From the NCBI GenBank assembly GCA_964460795.1, contig CAYWRU010000003.1, positions 1 to 64,000 on the forward strand: 64,000 nucleotides of DNA, in the 5' to 3' direction. Positions within the stretch are counted from its first letter, which is position 1. Each line of letters starts with the position of its first letter. Both the position numbers and the translations under genes were made by a program. Below the pieces are notes generated by a model that made no database searches, was not told the origin of the DNA, and was given only the letters and a program-made list of their open reading frames with translations. This DNA is from CAZOOM01 sp964460795. GTDB taxonomy: Bacteria; Omnitrophota; Omnitrophia; Omnitrophales; Aquincolibacteriaceae. Positions 9,564 to 17,232 of the stretch are shown here, in pieces.

Positions 9564-10187
9564 ATGAACGAGAAAGCCATTCCCTCCGGGGGAGATTCGG
9601 GAGTCCGGAATTATCGCCGCCAGGTGCGGAACATCATTATCCATAAACCCATCCAGCGTGAGTTTATGTTTGTGGTGATTATTCTTTTTATGATTTCCAT
9701 GCTGGCGGTGGGATTTATTATCCACTACACCATCCGGGAAGCTGCCTTTGGGGGAGGATTTCGGTTTGGCAAGATCAATCCCTACGAAGTATTATCGGAT
9801 GTAAGCTACCAGCTCATACTCTGGGTCTCCTGTATCTTATTTGCCACCTTATTGGTTATAGGATCCTTTGGGATCTTCTTCCTTCATCGAATTGCAGGTC
9901 CCGTTTATCGGTTCCGGCTGACTTTGCGCCGGGTCAATCATGGCCAAGCGGCTGTTCCCATCCGTCTTCGTGAAGGGGACTACTTTACCGAGGTGGCGGG
10001 TGAGTTGAATACTTTGATCCAACGTGTTCAGGAGCAAAGGGTTAAGATTACTCAAGTCGAAGATGCCTTGGATCATATGACTCGCATTCAGGATCCCCAA
10101 ATATTGCAGCGAAATGTATTGGAGCTGAAGGCATCTCTTCAAAAAAGTCGGGAAGCTGCGAATTCAGGGCCAGCCCAGGGAGCTTGA
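9564..10187 (+). CDS. Two-TM membrane protein with HAMP-like segment
   Basis: 207-residue membrane protein of unassigned role. Visible order: basic N-terminal tail (about 1-35), TM1 (about 36-58, FVVIILFMISMLAVGFIIHY), a short periplasmic loop of about 30 residues, TM2 (about 88-113, ending GSFGIFFLHRI), then a HAMP-like linker starting GPVYRFRLTLRRVNHGQ and running into a Leu-heptad coiled coil (LNTLIQRVQEQRVKI) to the end. The GPxxRxRxxLxxVxxG pattern resembles HAMP regions of sensor kinases, but no kinase or methyl-accepting output domain follows. It may pass a signal to a separate partner or organise a complex. Flanked by a leader hairpin and a clear terminator, so it is probably monocistronic. 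Confidence 0.75.
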   Translation: MNEKAIPSGGDSGVRNYRRQVRNIIIHKPIQREFMFVVIILFMISMLAVGFIIHYTIREAAFGGGFRFGKINPYEVLSDVSYQLILWVSCILFATLLVIGSFGIFFLHRIAGPVYRFRLTLRRVNHGQAAVPIRLREGDYFTEVAGELNTLIQRVQEQRVKITQVEDALDHMTRIQDPQILQRNVLELKASLQKSREAANSGPAQGA

Positions 10188-10238
10188 CCGGACCGGGTAA
10201 TTTTGCTACTATTTCGTCTACATCGTTTTAATTGCTTT

Positions 10239-10275
10239 AGAAGTGGGCAAGATTTAAGCCCACTTCTTTTATTTT
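10239..10275 (+). terminator. Rho-independent terminator before nusA
   Basis: AGAAGTGGGC (10239-10248) and GCCCACTTCT (10257-10266) form a perfect 10-bp stem with an 8-base loop, followed by the T-rich run TTTATTTT. It should end the HAMP-like protein transcript. Because it lies only about 20 bases before nusA, an attenuator role for the nusA operon is also possible. Confidence 0.8.
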
Positions 10276-10293
10276 CAGGACGGATTGAGGTTT

Positions 10294-11484
10294 ATGAATC
10301 AAGAACTGCTCACATCACTCGAATACGTAGAGAAAGAAAAGGGCATCTCCAAGGCAATGCTTTTGGAGGCCCTTAGCCAAGCCCTTCTTTCTGCCTGCCG
10401 CAAGGGTTATCCGGATCCGGAACGCTTTTCGATTGAGATTGACCCCAAGACTTGCGATATTCGTCTTTTTGAAAACGGTAAACCCTTTCATGATCCGAAG
10501 TTCGGACGAATTGCCGCCCAAACTGCCAAGCAAGTTATCATTCAAAAAATCCGTGAAGCTGAACGGGAAACTATTTTTGATCAGTTCTATAAACGTGAAG
10601 GTGACATTATTACGGGGAATGTTCACCGGGTAGAACCCAAAACCATTATTGTGGATCTTGGTAAAGCCGAGGGAATCCTTCCAGCCCGCGAGCAATCTCC
10701 GGCCGATGATTTTCGTCAGGGGCACATTATTCGTTCTTATGTAGTCGAGGTCAGAAAAAGTCCCAAAGGTCCTGAAATTATTCTTTCTAGGGCTCATCCC
10801 GGACTGGTTCAGCGCCTTTTTGAGCTCGAAGTTCCGGAAATTCATGACGGGTTGGTCGAGATTCGCGCCGCTGCGCGCGAGGCCGGTTCGCGGACTAAGA
10901 TCGCAGTCTTCTCCAAAGACGCCAAGATTGATAGCGTGGGATCCTGTGTGGGAGTGCGCGGCCAGCGCGTAAAAAACATTGTCCGCGAACTGGGCGGTGA
11001 AAAAATCGATATTATTCCCTATACAGAAGATATTGAGGTTTATATTCGAAAGGCCATGGAACCGGCCAAACTCAAGGAAGTTCGCCTCGACCGGGACCGT
11101 CAATCTGCCGAGGTTTTGGTGGACGATGATCAGTTGTCGCTTGCGATCGGAAAAAAAGGACAAAATGTCCGGCTGGCCTCTAAGCTGGTGGGTTGGCAAT
11201 TAGATGTCAGAAGCGTGAGTCAAAAAATTCCTCTCCAGCAAGTGGAAGGCATCGGCGAAGAGAATGCAAAAATTCTAAATACCGCGGGCATTTTTTCAGT
11301 CAAAGATTTACAGAGGATCACGGCGGATGATTTGGCCAAGGTGGAAGGTTTTGATGCTGAGCGTGCCTCGCGAGTGATTGAGGCCGCAAAAGCTTATCAG
11401 GAAAAAATCAAAGCGTCCGATGCGGCGGATGAAACCAGCGATGCAACAGATATTCCAGAAGAAGGCTCCCATGAGAGTTCATGA
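10294..11484 (+). CDS. nusA: Transcription termination/antitermination protein NusA
   Basis: RNA-polymerase-binding elongation factor, 396 residues. Seen: NusA N-terminal domain (about 1-125, with EALSQALLSACRKGY), S1 domain (about 110-170, GDIITGNVHRVEPKTIIVDL), KH1 (KIAVFSKDAKIDSVGSCVG, then RVKNIVRELGGEKIDII) and KH2 (SLAIGKKGQNVRLASKL), and a helix-hairpin-helix C-terminal module (VEGIGEENAKILNTAG), then an acidic tail. I use ATG 10294; the TTG at 10285 is a possible but weaker start. rimP, the usual partner upstream of nusA, is absent here and a terminator stands in its place. The 3' end overlaps infB by 14 bases. Confidence 0.96.
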   Translation: MNQELLTSLEYVEKEKGISKAMLLEALSQALLSACRKGYPDPERFSIEIDPKTCDIRLFENGKPFHDPKFGRIAAQTAKQVIIQKIREAERETIFDQFYKREGDIITGNVHRVEPKTIIVDLGKAEGILPAREQSPADDFRQGHIIRSYVVEVRKSPKGPEIILSRAHPGLVQRLFELEVPEIHDGLVEIRAAAREAGSRTKIAVFSKDAKIDSVGSCVGVRGQRVKNIVRELGGEKIDIIPYTEDIEVYIRKAMEPAKLKEVRLDRDRQSAEVLVDDDQLSLAIGKKGQNVRLASKLVGWQLDVRSVSQKIPLQQVEGIGEENAKILNTAGIFSVKDLQRITADDLAKVEGFDAERASRVIEAAKAYQEKIKASDAADETSDATDIPEEGSHESS

Positions 11485-13642
11485 ACTTGCAAAAGAACTG
11501 GGCCTCACCAGTAAAGATTTGATGGCTAAAGTTCAAGCTCTGGGTGGAGACGTCAAAGGCCCGATGTCTGTGGTCGAAGATGCCTTGATCAAAAAACTAA
11601 AAGTCCCTGCTAGTTCAGAGAAAGCAAAATCAGTTGCTTCGGCGAAAGCGGCTCCGGTTAAAGTTGTTAAAACGGAAACTCAAAAAGCTCCTGCAAAAGT
11701 TGAACCTAAATCTGCGCCGGCTCCTGTTAAAGTTGAAACTCCTCAGCCTAAACCGGTTGTTAAAATAACAGACAAAGCACCTGTTCCTGCGCCTAAGAAG
11801 CCAGAGCCTGCTCCCGCTCCAGCTCCTGTGGTTGTTGCGGCTCCGGTTAAGACTCCTGCGCCTGCTGAAGAAACGCAAAAAGCCATTGCGCTTCGTTTTC
11901 CTATTACGGTCGGGAATTTAGCCCAGGAAACTCATCAAAGCATTCCGATGGTGATCAAATCCTTAATGTCTGTCGGAGTTTTTGCCAATGTGAATCAACT
12001 TTTGAATGAAGAAGTAGCGATGACGCTTGCCGATGTTTTGAAGATCAAGATTGTAAAACAAGTGGATGAGGCGGAAAAATATTTGGCCAAAGAGGTTCAT
12101 GCCGAAGATGCTAAAAAACTTAAGATCCGGCCCCCTGTGGTGACTATGATGGGGCACGTGGATCATGGCAAGACCTCGCTCTTAGACGCGATTCGAAGCG
12201 CCAATGTTGTGGCCACAGAAAAAGGTGCTATTACTCAACATATGGGCGCCTACGGCGTGGATATTCCCGGCAAAGGTCATGTAACATTTCTTGATACTCC
12301 AGGCCATGAAGCCTTTACGGCCATGCGGGCCCGCGGTGCGAATATTACAGATATTGTTATCCTGGTTGTGGCAGCGGATGATGGCGTGATGCCGCAAACG
12401 GTAGAAGCCATTCATCATGCCCGGGAAGCGCGTTGCCCGATTGTGGTGGCGATCAATAAAATTGATCTTCCTTCTGCAAATCTTCAAAAGGTGAAGGGCG
12501 AATTGCAAAGTCATGATCTGGCTCCGGAAGATTGGGGTGGAAAAACGATTTGCATGGAAGTTTCTGCAAAAACCAAAAAAGGGATCCCTGAACTTTTAGA
12601 TATGCTTCTCCTTCAAGCCGAAGTGATGGAGCTTAAAGCCAATCCAGACTGCGAAGCCTCGGGTACGGTGGTGGAAGCTCATCTGACGCAGGGAAGCGGT
12701 CCTGTCGCTACGGGGATTGTTCAGCGCGGAACGCTCCGGGTCGGTGACGTCGTGGTGTGCGGAGTTTATTTTGGAAAAGTCCGGGCGCTGAAAAATGACC
12801 GTGGAAAACAAGTGCCCGAAGCCGGACCTTCCTACGCCATCTCGATCATGGGACTTTCCGGAGTTCCGGAAGCCGGCGATACCTTTGTGACTGTGGAAGA
12901 TGAGCGCATGGCGCGTAAAATTACCGAACAACGGGCCTTGGAAAAACGTGAACGAGAGCTCAGTTCAGCGGCCAAGCATCTGTCCCTTGAAAATCTTTAT
13001 GACCGTCTTTCCGAAGGAGATTTTAAGGAGCTCAAAATTATTATTAAAGCGGATGTGCAAGGTTCCATGGAGGCGCTGGCCCAGTCGCTTGAAAAATGCA
13101 GCAATGATCAATGTCAAGTGCGCGTCATTCATTCTGGCACCGGACCGATCAGTGAATCGGATGTGATGCTGGCGCATGCCTCAGATGCCGTGGTGCTTGG
13201 ATTTCATGTGCGCGCGGATACGAAGGCTGAGACCATGGCCCAAAAAGAAGGTGTGGATCTTCGGTACTACAATATTATTTATGAAGCCATTGAAGATGTG
13301 CGTAAGGCCATGGAAGGACTTTTGGAGCCGACTTATTCCGAAGTCATTGACGGCCGCGCGGAAGTTCGCCAAACCTTTCAAAGTTCCAAAGCGGGTGTGA
13401 TTGGCGGCGGCTATGTGACGAAGGGCAAGATTATTCGTAATCATATGGTTCGGGTAATCCGAAATAATGTGATCATTTATACCGGCAAATTAACATCGCT
13501 CAAACGATTTAAAGATGATGTGCGGGATGTCGCCCAGGGTTATGAATGCGGGCTTTCCTTAGATGGCTCCAATGACCTGAAGCAGGGTGATTTCATTGAA
13601 TGCTATCATTTGGATAAAGTGGCAACCAAACTTTCACAGTAG
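11471..13642 (+). CDS. infB: Translation initiation factor IF-2
   Basis: GTPase that places initiator tRNA on the 30S ribosome. Start ATG 11471 (MRVHELAKELGL is the typical IF-2 N-terminus) follows AGAAGG and overlaps nusA by 14 bases; an upstream in-frame stretch only shadows nusA. The 723-residue protein has the N-terminal IF2N motif, a long Pro/Ala/Lys/Val-rich low-complexity linker (about 45-135), a second IF2N-like segment (SIPMVIKSLMSVG), then the G domain with GHVDHGKTSL (about residue 228), DTPGHEAF and NKIDLP, followed by domains II, III (VDLRYYNIIYEAIEDVRKAM) and IV. All GTP-binding motifs are intact. Confidence 0.97.
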   Translation: MRVHELAKELGLTSKDLMAKVQALGGDVKGPMSVVEDALIKKLKVPASSEKAKSVASAKAAPVKVVKTETQKAPAKVEPKSAPAPVKVETPQPKPVVKITDKAPVPAPKKPEPAPAPAPVVVAAPVKTPAPAEETQKAIALRFPITVGNLAQETHQSIPMVIKSLMSVGVFANVNQLLNEEVAMTLADVLKIKIVKQVDEAEKYLAKEVHAEDAKKLKIRPPVVTMMGHVDHGKTSLLDAIRSANVVATEKGAITQHMGAYGVDIPGKGHVTFLDTPGHEAFTAMRARGANITDIVILVVAADDGVMPQTVEAIHHAREARCPIVVAINKIDLPSANLQKVKGELQSHDLAPEDWGGKTICMEVSAKTKKGIPELLDMLLLQAEVMELKANPDCEASGTVVEAHLTQGSGPVATGIVQRGTLRVGDVVVCGVYFGKVRALKNDRGKQVPEAGPSYAISIMGLSGVPEAGDTFVTVEDERMARKITEQRALEKRERELSSAAKHLSLENLYDRLSEGDFKELKIIIKADVQGSMEALAQSLEKCSNDQCQVRVIHSGTGPISESDVMLAHASDAVVLGFHVRADTKAETMAQKEGVDLRYYNIIYEAIEDVRKAMEGLLEPTYSEVIDGRAEVRQTFQSSKAGVIGGGYVTKGKIIRNHMVRVIRNNVIIYTGKLTSLKRFKDDVRDVAQGYECGLSLDGSNDLKQGDFIECYHLDKVATKLSQ

Positions 13643-13699
13643 CCGAATTTTGGGCGGAACATTTCTGTCCTGATCCAGCGTCTCAGACGAGTTCATCCG

Positions 13700-14077
13700 A
13701 TGCAAAAAAAACGATCCGACCGAGTCGGTCATCTGATTCAGATGGAAATCAGCAACCTTCTTCTTCATCGCGTAAAAGATCCCCGGATTGGTTTTGTGAC
13801 CGTGACTCACGTGGGAGTGGCTCCGGATATGAAATCAGCCCGTGTTTTTTATTCTGTGATCGGAGATAAAGCAGCTCAAACTGCCTGCGGTGAAGGACTG
13901 CGAAAAGCGGCAGGGTTTCTCCAGCGGGAAATCGGAATCGCCCTCAAGCTTCGCTACACGCCGCACCTGACTTTTGAGTATGACGACACGATTGACCGGC
14001 GCATGGAAATCGATAAGGTCTTGAAGCAGATTAAACAGACAGAATCCTCTGAAGATGAAAAAACTCCGCAAGCCTAA
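13700..14077 (+). CDS. rbfA: Ribosome-binding factor A
   Basis: 30S maturation factor, 125 residues, normal length. Family signature residues are visible: RSDRVGHLIQMEISNLL at the N-terminus, the KDPRIGFVTVTHVGVAPD strand-turn, the KARVFYS-type strand (SARVFYSVIG), and RYTPHLTFEYDD near the end. The 57-base gap from infB has no terminator. The 3' end overlaps nrnA by 23 bases. Position between infB and nrnA/truB matches the conserved nusA-infB-rbfA-truB order. Confidence 0.95.
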   Translation: MQKKRSDRVGHLIQMEISNLLLHRVKDPRIGFVTVTHVGVAPDMKSARVFYSVIGDKAAQTACGEGLRKAAGFLQREIGIALKLRYTPHLTFEYDDTIDRRMEIDKVLKQIKQTESSEDEKTPQA

Positions 14078-15089
14078 ATCGACCCCATCTGCTTTGGCCC
14101 AACCCAGCCGCTCATCCTTAGATGCTTTTTGTAAGGCCCTGAAATCTCACCAAAACTTTTTACTGGCTTGTCATGTTCTTCCCGAAGGCGATGCGCTTGG
14201 AAGTCTCTATGCGATGGATTCACTCCTTCGCCGGCTCGGGAAAAAGACGTGCATGGTCGGAGAATCATCTCTCCCCAAAAGCCTGACTTCTCTTTTTCCT
14301 TCGGATCAGTGGCATACGGCGGAAGAGATCCGGCGCCGTCCATTTCGATGGGATGCATTGCTTGTGACGGATTGCGCAACGTTCGAGCGCATTGGAAAAG
14401 TGAAGGATCTTTTAAAACCAGATACGGCTGTTTTTAATATCGATCATCACGTTAGCAATAAACTTTTCGGAACATTTAATTATGTGCGTCCCAAGGCCGC
14501 AGCCTCAGGTGAGGCCGTCTATGAAATTTTTCAACATTTGGGCCTGGAGCTGACGAAAGAGGAGGCTCAGTCTCTTTACATTGCTTTATCCACGGACACG
14601 GGCTCGTATCGTTATAGCAACACTTGCGCAGGAACGCATCGATTGGCTGCCAAGCTGATTGAAAAAGGCATTGATCTGGAAGCCATCAACGAAGGGGTTT
14701 ATTCTAATTACTCGCTGAACAAAATTTATTTGTACAGTCATCTTCTTAAAAAAGTCCGGACCGCTGCAAGCGATCAAATTGCCTGGGTGACCATGACGCG
14801 TCAGGATGTGAAGCGATACGGCGCTGACTACGAAGACTCAGAAGGATTTATTGATTTTCTTCGTCTCATTCACACGGTCAAAGTGGCATTTTTTGCAAGT
14901 GAGCTGCTGGACGGAAAAACGGTCCGTGTTTCTTTTCGCTCGAAAGGAAATTATGATGTCCAAAAAATCGCAGCATTATTTGACGGGGGCGGGCACCGGA
15001 AATCCTCGGGTTGTTTGTTCGAGGGAGTTTCTCTTAAAAAGGTCGTAGAGTTGGTCCTCGAAAAAATTCATCAGGAGTTCACTTTATGA
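14055..15089 (+). CDS. nrnA: DHH/DHHA1 phosphoesterase, NrnA-like
   Basis: Oligoribonuclease/pAp phosphatase of the RecJ-like DHH superfamily, 344 residues, which degrades short RNA oligonucleotides, pAp or cyclic-dinucleotide breakdown products. Seen: first metal motif HVLPEGDALGS (the usual first Asp of PDGD is Glu), LLVTDCA, the name-giving DHH in FNIDHHVSN, ALSTDTGSYRYSNT, and the DHHA1 substrate-binding motif GGGHRKSSGC near the C-terminus. Overlap of 23 bases with rbfA and 4 bases with truB puts it inside the ribosome/RNA operon, a common place for this family. Confidence 0.92.
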   Translation: MKKLRKPKSTPSALAQPSRSSLDAFCKALKSHQNFLLACHVLPEGDALGSLYAMDSLLRRLGKKTCMVGESSLPKSLTSLFPSDQWHTAEEIRRRPFRWDALLVTDCATFERIGKVKDLLKPDTAVFNIDHHVSNKLFGTFNYVRPKAAASGEAVYEIFQHLGLELTKEEAQSLYIALSTDTGSYRYSNTCAGTHRLAAKLIEKGIDLEAINEGVYSNYSLNKIYLYSHLLKKVRTAASDQIAWVTMTRQDVKRYGADYEDSEGFIDFLRLIHTVKVAFFASELLDGKTVRVSFRSKGNYDVQKIAALFDGGGHRKSSGCLFEGVSLKKVVELVLEKIHQEFTL

Positions 15090-15781
15090 TGATTGACGGA
15101 GTGATCCTGGTAGATAAACCTAAGGACTGGACCTCGCATGATGTGTGCGGATTCTTACGCAAGAATTTTAGAATCAATAAAGTCGGGCACGCCGGGACGC
15201 TTGATCCGCTTGCCACCGGACTTTTAGTCGTATTGCTCGGACGCGCCACAAAACTTTCCAATCAATTAAGCGCGGATGAAAAGGAATATCAGGGAATTAT
15301 GGAGCTCGGAGTTCAAACCGATTCTCATGACCGGCAGGGAGTTGTGCTCCGGACCGGAGATGCTGAGGCTATTACTTTGGGTCAAGTTCAGGCGGCGCTC
15401 CCGCAATTTACGGGTGAAATTATTCAAGTGCCTCCCATGGTTTCAGCGTTGAAACATCAGGGAGTTCGGCTTTACAAGCTAGCCCGCCGAGGGATGACCG
15501 TGGCGCGTGAAGGCCGGCCCGTGGTGGTGCACCGCTTTGATCTCAGCCGCAAGGACGGGCCTTTTATTCATTTCTCCGTAGCTGTTTCCAAGGGAACGTA
15601 TGTTAGAACTCTGGTGAATGATTTGGGAGAGAGCCTCGGATGTTTTGCCACGCTCGCCGAATTAAGGCGTGTACGGGCCGGACAATTTTATCTTCAAAAT
15701 GCGGTGACGATTGAAGCGCTTCGCACTATGAGTCCTCTTGAACTTGAAAAACACACGATCGATCTTCACAAGCTGAGGTGA
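15086..15781 (+). CDS. truB: tRNA pseudouridine(55) synthase TruB
   Basis: Makes pseudouridine 55 in the T loop of tRNAs. The catalytic motif GHAGTLDPLATGLL carries the essential Asp; KPKDWTSHDV at the N-terminus and KGTYVRTLVNDLGESLG in the second half are also typical. At 231 residues it is shorter than E. coli TruB (314) and ends soon after the catalytic domain, so the C-terminal PUA-like RNA-binding domain is missing or much reduced; short TruB forms are known in other phyla. AGGAG stands 10 bases before the first of two adjacent ATG codons (15086 and 15089). Confidence 0.94.
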   Translation: MMIDGVILVDKPKDWTSHDVCGFLRKNFRINKVGHAGTLDPLATGLLVVLLGRATKLSNQLSADEKEYQGIMELGVQTDSHDRQGVVLRTGDAEAITLGQVQAALPQFTGEIIQVPPMVSALKHQGVRLYKLARRGMTVAREGRPVVVHRFDLSRKDGPFIHFSVAVSKGTYVRTLVNDLGESLGCFATLAELRRVRAGQFYLQNAVTIEALRTMSPLELEKHTIDLHKLR

Positions 15782-15782
15782 T

Positions 15783-16766
15783 ATGAAAGTCCTAGAATCC
15801 TTTGATCCTTTTACGCCGGACGTATCCCGGCCTCTTTTTTTAACGCTGGGAAATTTTGACGGCGTTCACCGCGGCCATCAAGCGATTATCAGCCGGGTTC
15901 AGCGTCAGGCTCGTGAGAAAAACGGACAAACCGCTTTAATTACCTTTCGTGAACATCCCCAGGCCGTGCTTCATCCGGAACGGAAACCATCGCTTTTAAA
16001 TACGCAGGAACACAAACTCTTTTTACTCGAAGAGGCTGGGCTGGATCTTTGTTTTTATCTTCCCTTTACGCGCGAATTTTCTGAGATGGAAGCTGAAAAT
16101 TTCGTGAATGAGATTTTGGTAAAAAAACTTCAAATCGCAAAAATATTTCTTGGAGAAAATGCGCGCTTTGGAAAAGGCCGTGTCGGTGATACCACACTCA
16201 TGTCACGGCTCGCTGTGAAATCAGGGTTTCATTTTGAACAAGTGGCCAGTGTTTTGATAGGCGGGGACCGCGTCTCTAGTTCCCGTATCCGCACTTTGGC
16301 TTCCAAAGGAGAATTAGAAGAAGCTCAAATGTGTTTAGGGCGGCCGTACAGTATCTTTGCGGAAATTGTTCATGGCGATGGTCGGGGAGCGGGTTTGGGT
16401 TTTCCGACTGCGAATTTAAAAATTGATGTAGAAGTCATTCCGCCGGATGGGGTCTATGCGGTTCAGGTGCGGGAGATCATGACCCAATCAGGCGAACCCG
16501 CCTCGAATGAAAAACGATTTCAAGCGGGTGCTTGGCAAGCGGGTGTTTTGAATTATGGAAAGCGTCCCACTTTTCATCATGAACGCGGAGCTCCGCGTGT
16601 GGCGGAGGTCTTTATTATGGAGCCCATCCTGGATTCTCTTTATGGGCGGCATGTTGAGGTCGCCTTTATCAAAAAGATCCGCGAAGAAAAAGCCTTTCCC
16701 GGAGTGGAAGAACTCAAGTTACAGATTACGAAGGATATCGAGGCGGCTCGAGAAATTCTTGTTTAA
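15783..16766 (+). CDS. ribF: Bifunctional riboflavin kinase/FAD synthetase
   Basis: Converts riboflavin to FMN and FMN to FAD. N-terminal FAD-synthetase (nucleotidyltransferase) domain with LGNFDGVHRGHQ at about 22-33, and VSSSRIRTLASKGELEEA near 165-182; C-terminal riboflavin-kinase domain with the GRGAGLGFPTANL motif at about 200-212 and PPDGVYAV. Length 327 is standard. It starts one base after the truB stop, in the widely conserved truB-ribF order. A promoter for rpsO follows its end, so it is probably the last gene of the nusA operon. Confidence 0.95.
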   Translation: MKVLESFDPFTPDVSRPLFLTLGNFDGVHRGHQAIISRVQRQAREKNGQTALITFREHPQAVLHPERKPSLLNTQEHKLFLLEEAGLDLCFYLPFTREFSEMEAENFVNEILVKKLQIAKIFLGENARFGKGRVGDTTLMSRLAVKSGFHFEQVASVLIGGDRVSSSRIRTLASKGELEEAQMCLGRPYSIFAEIVHGDGRGAGLGFPTANLKIDVEVIPPDGVYAVQVREIMTQSGEPASNEKRFQAGAWQAGVLNYGKRPTFHHERGAPRVAEVFIMEPILDSLYGRHVEVAFIKKIREEKAFPGVEELKLQITKDIEAAREILV

Positions 16767-16838
16767 TTGATGTAACCTGTTGGTATTGCTTGTGTTATGG
16801 GTAATTTAAAAATATAAAAAAGCGGCTGGAATCCCGGA

Positions 16839-16867
16839 TTTACAATTCAGTCGATCTGGGGTATACT
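16839..16867 (+). promoter_or_regulatory. Sigma70-type promoter for rpsO-pnp
   Basis: TTTACA (16839-16844) and TATACT (16862-16867) are separated by exactly 17 bases and lie in an AT-rich gap between ribF and rpsO. Expected transcription start is near 16874, leaving a leader of about 45 bases with AAGGAG at 16901-16906. The leader is long enough for the S15-binding structure known to autoregulate rpsO in other bacteria, but I did not resolve such a fold. Confidence 0.7.
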
Positions 16868-16919
16868 GCCAGAACTTTTGACGACAAAAAACGAAGAATA
16901 AAGGAGTTAGAACGTTTCC

Positions 16920-17189
16920 ATGGCCCTCACTAAAGACAATAAGAAGAAGATCATTTCGGACTACAAAGTCCATAAACGTGACAGCGGCTCAGCTGAAGTT
17001 CAGGTTGCAGTTTTGACTGAACAAATCAATGCCCTCTCACCGCATTTCGAGAAGAACCCCAAGGATCATCATTCCCGTTACGGGCTGATCAAGATGGTTA
17101 GCAAAAGAAAGAAGCTTCTGAGCTATTTACAGAAGATCGATTCTGAACGCTACAAGGCTTTGATTGCCCGCTTGGATCTGAGAAAGTAG
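16920..17189 (+). CDS. rpsO: 30S ribosomal protein S15
   Basis: Small primary-binding protein of the 30S subunit, 89 residues, exactly the usual length. Family segments are all visible: SAEVQVAVLTEQINAL, the HHSRYGLIKMVSKRKKLL rRNA-binding loop and helix, and RYKALIARLDLRK at the C-terminus. It has its own promoter and is followed after 43 bases by pnp, the conserved rpsO-pnp pair. Confidence 0.98.
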   Translation: MALTKDNKKKIISDYKVHKRDSGSAEVQVAVLTEQINALSPHFEKNPKDHHSRYGLIKMVSKRKKLLSYLQKIDSERYKALIARLDLRK

Positions 17190-17232
17190 CCTCCGGCTCT
17201 CTCGACGTCTCTCATCATTGAAAGGAACCATT

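Noticed and set aside
10315..11199. 294-codon minus-strand frame opposite nusA
   Set aside because: nusA domains are intact on the plus strand; the opposite frame shows no family motif.
16767..16919. Riboswitch between ribF and rpsO
   Set aside because: The gap is downstream of ribF and contains a standard promoter; no FMN-riboswitch core was recognised.
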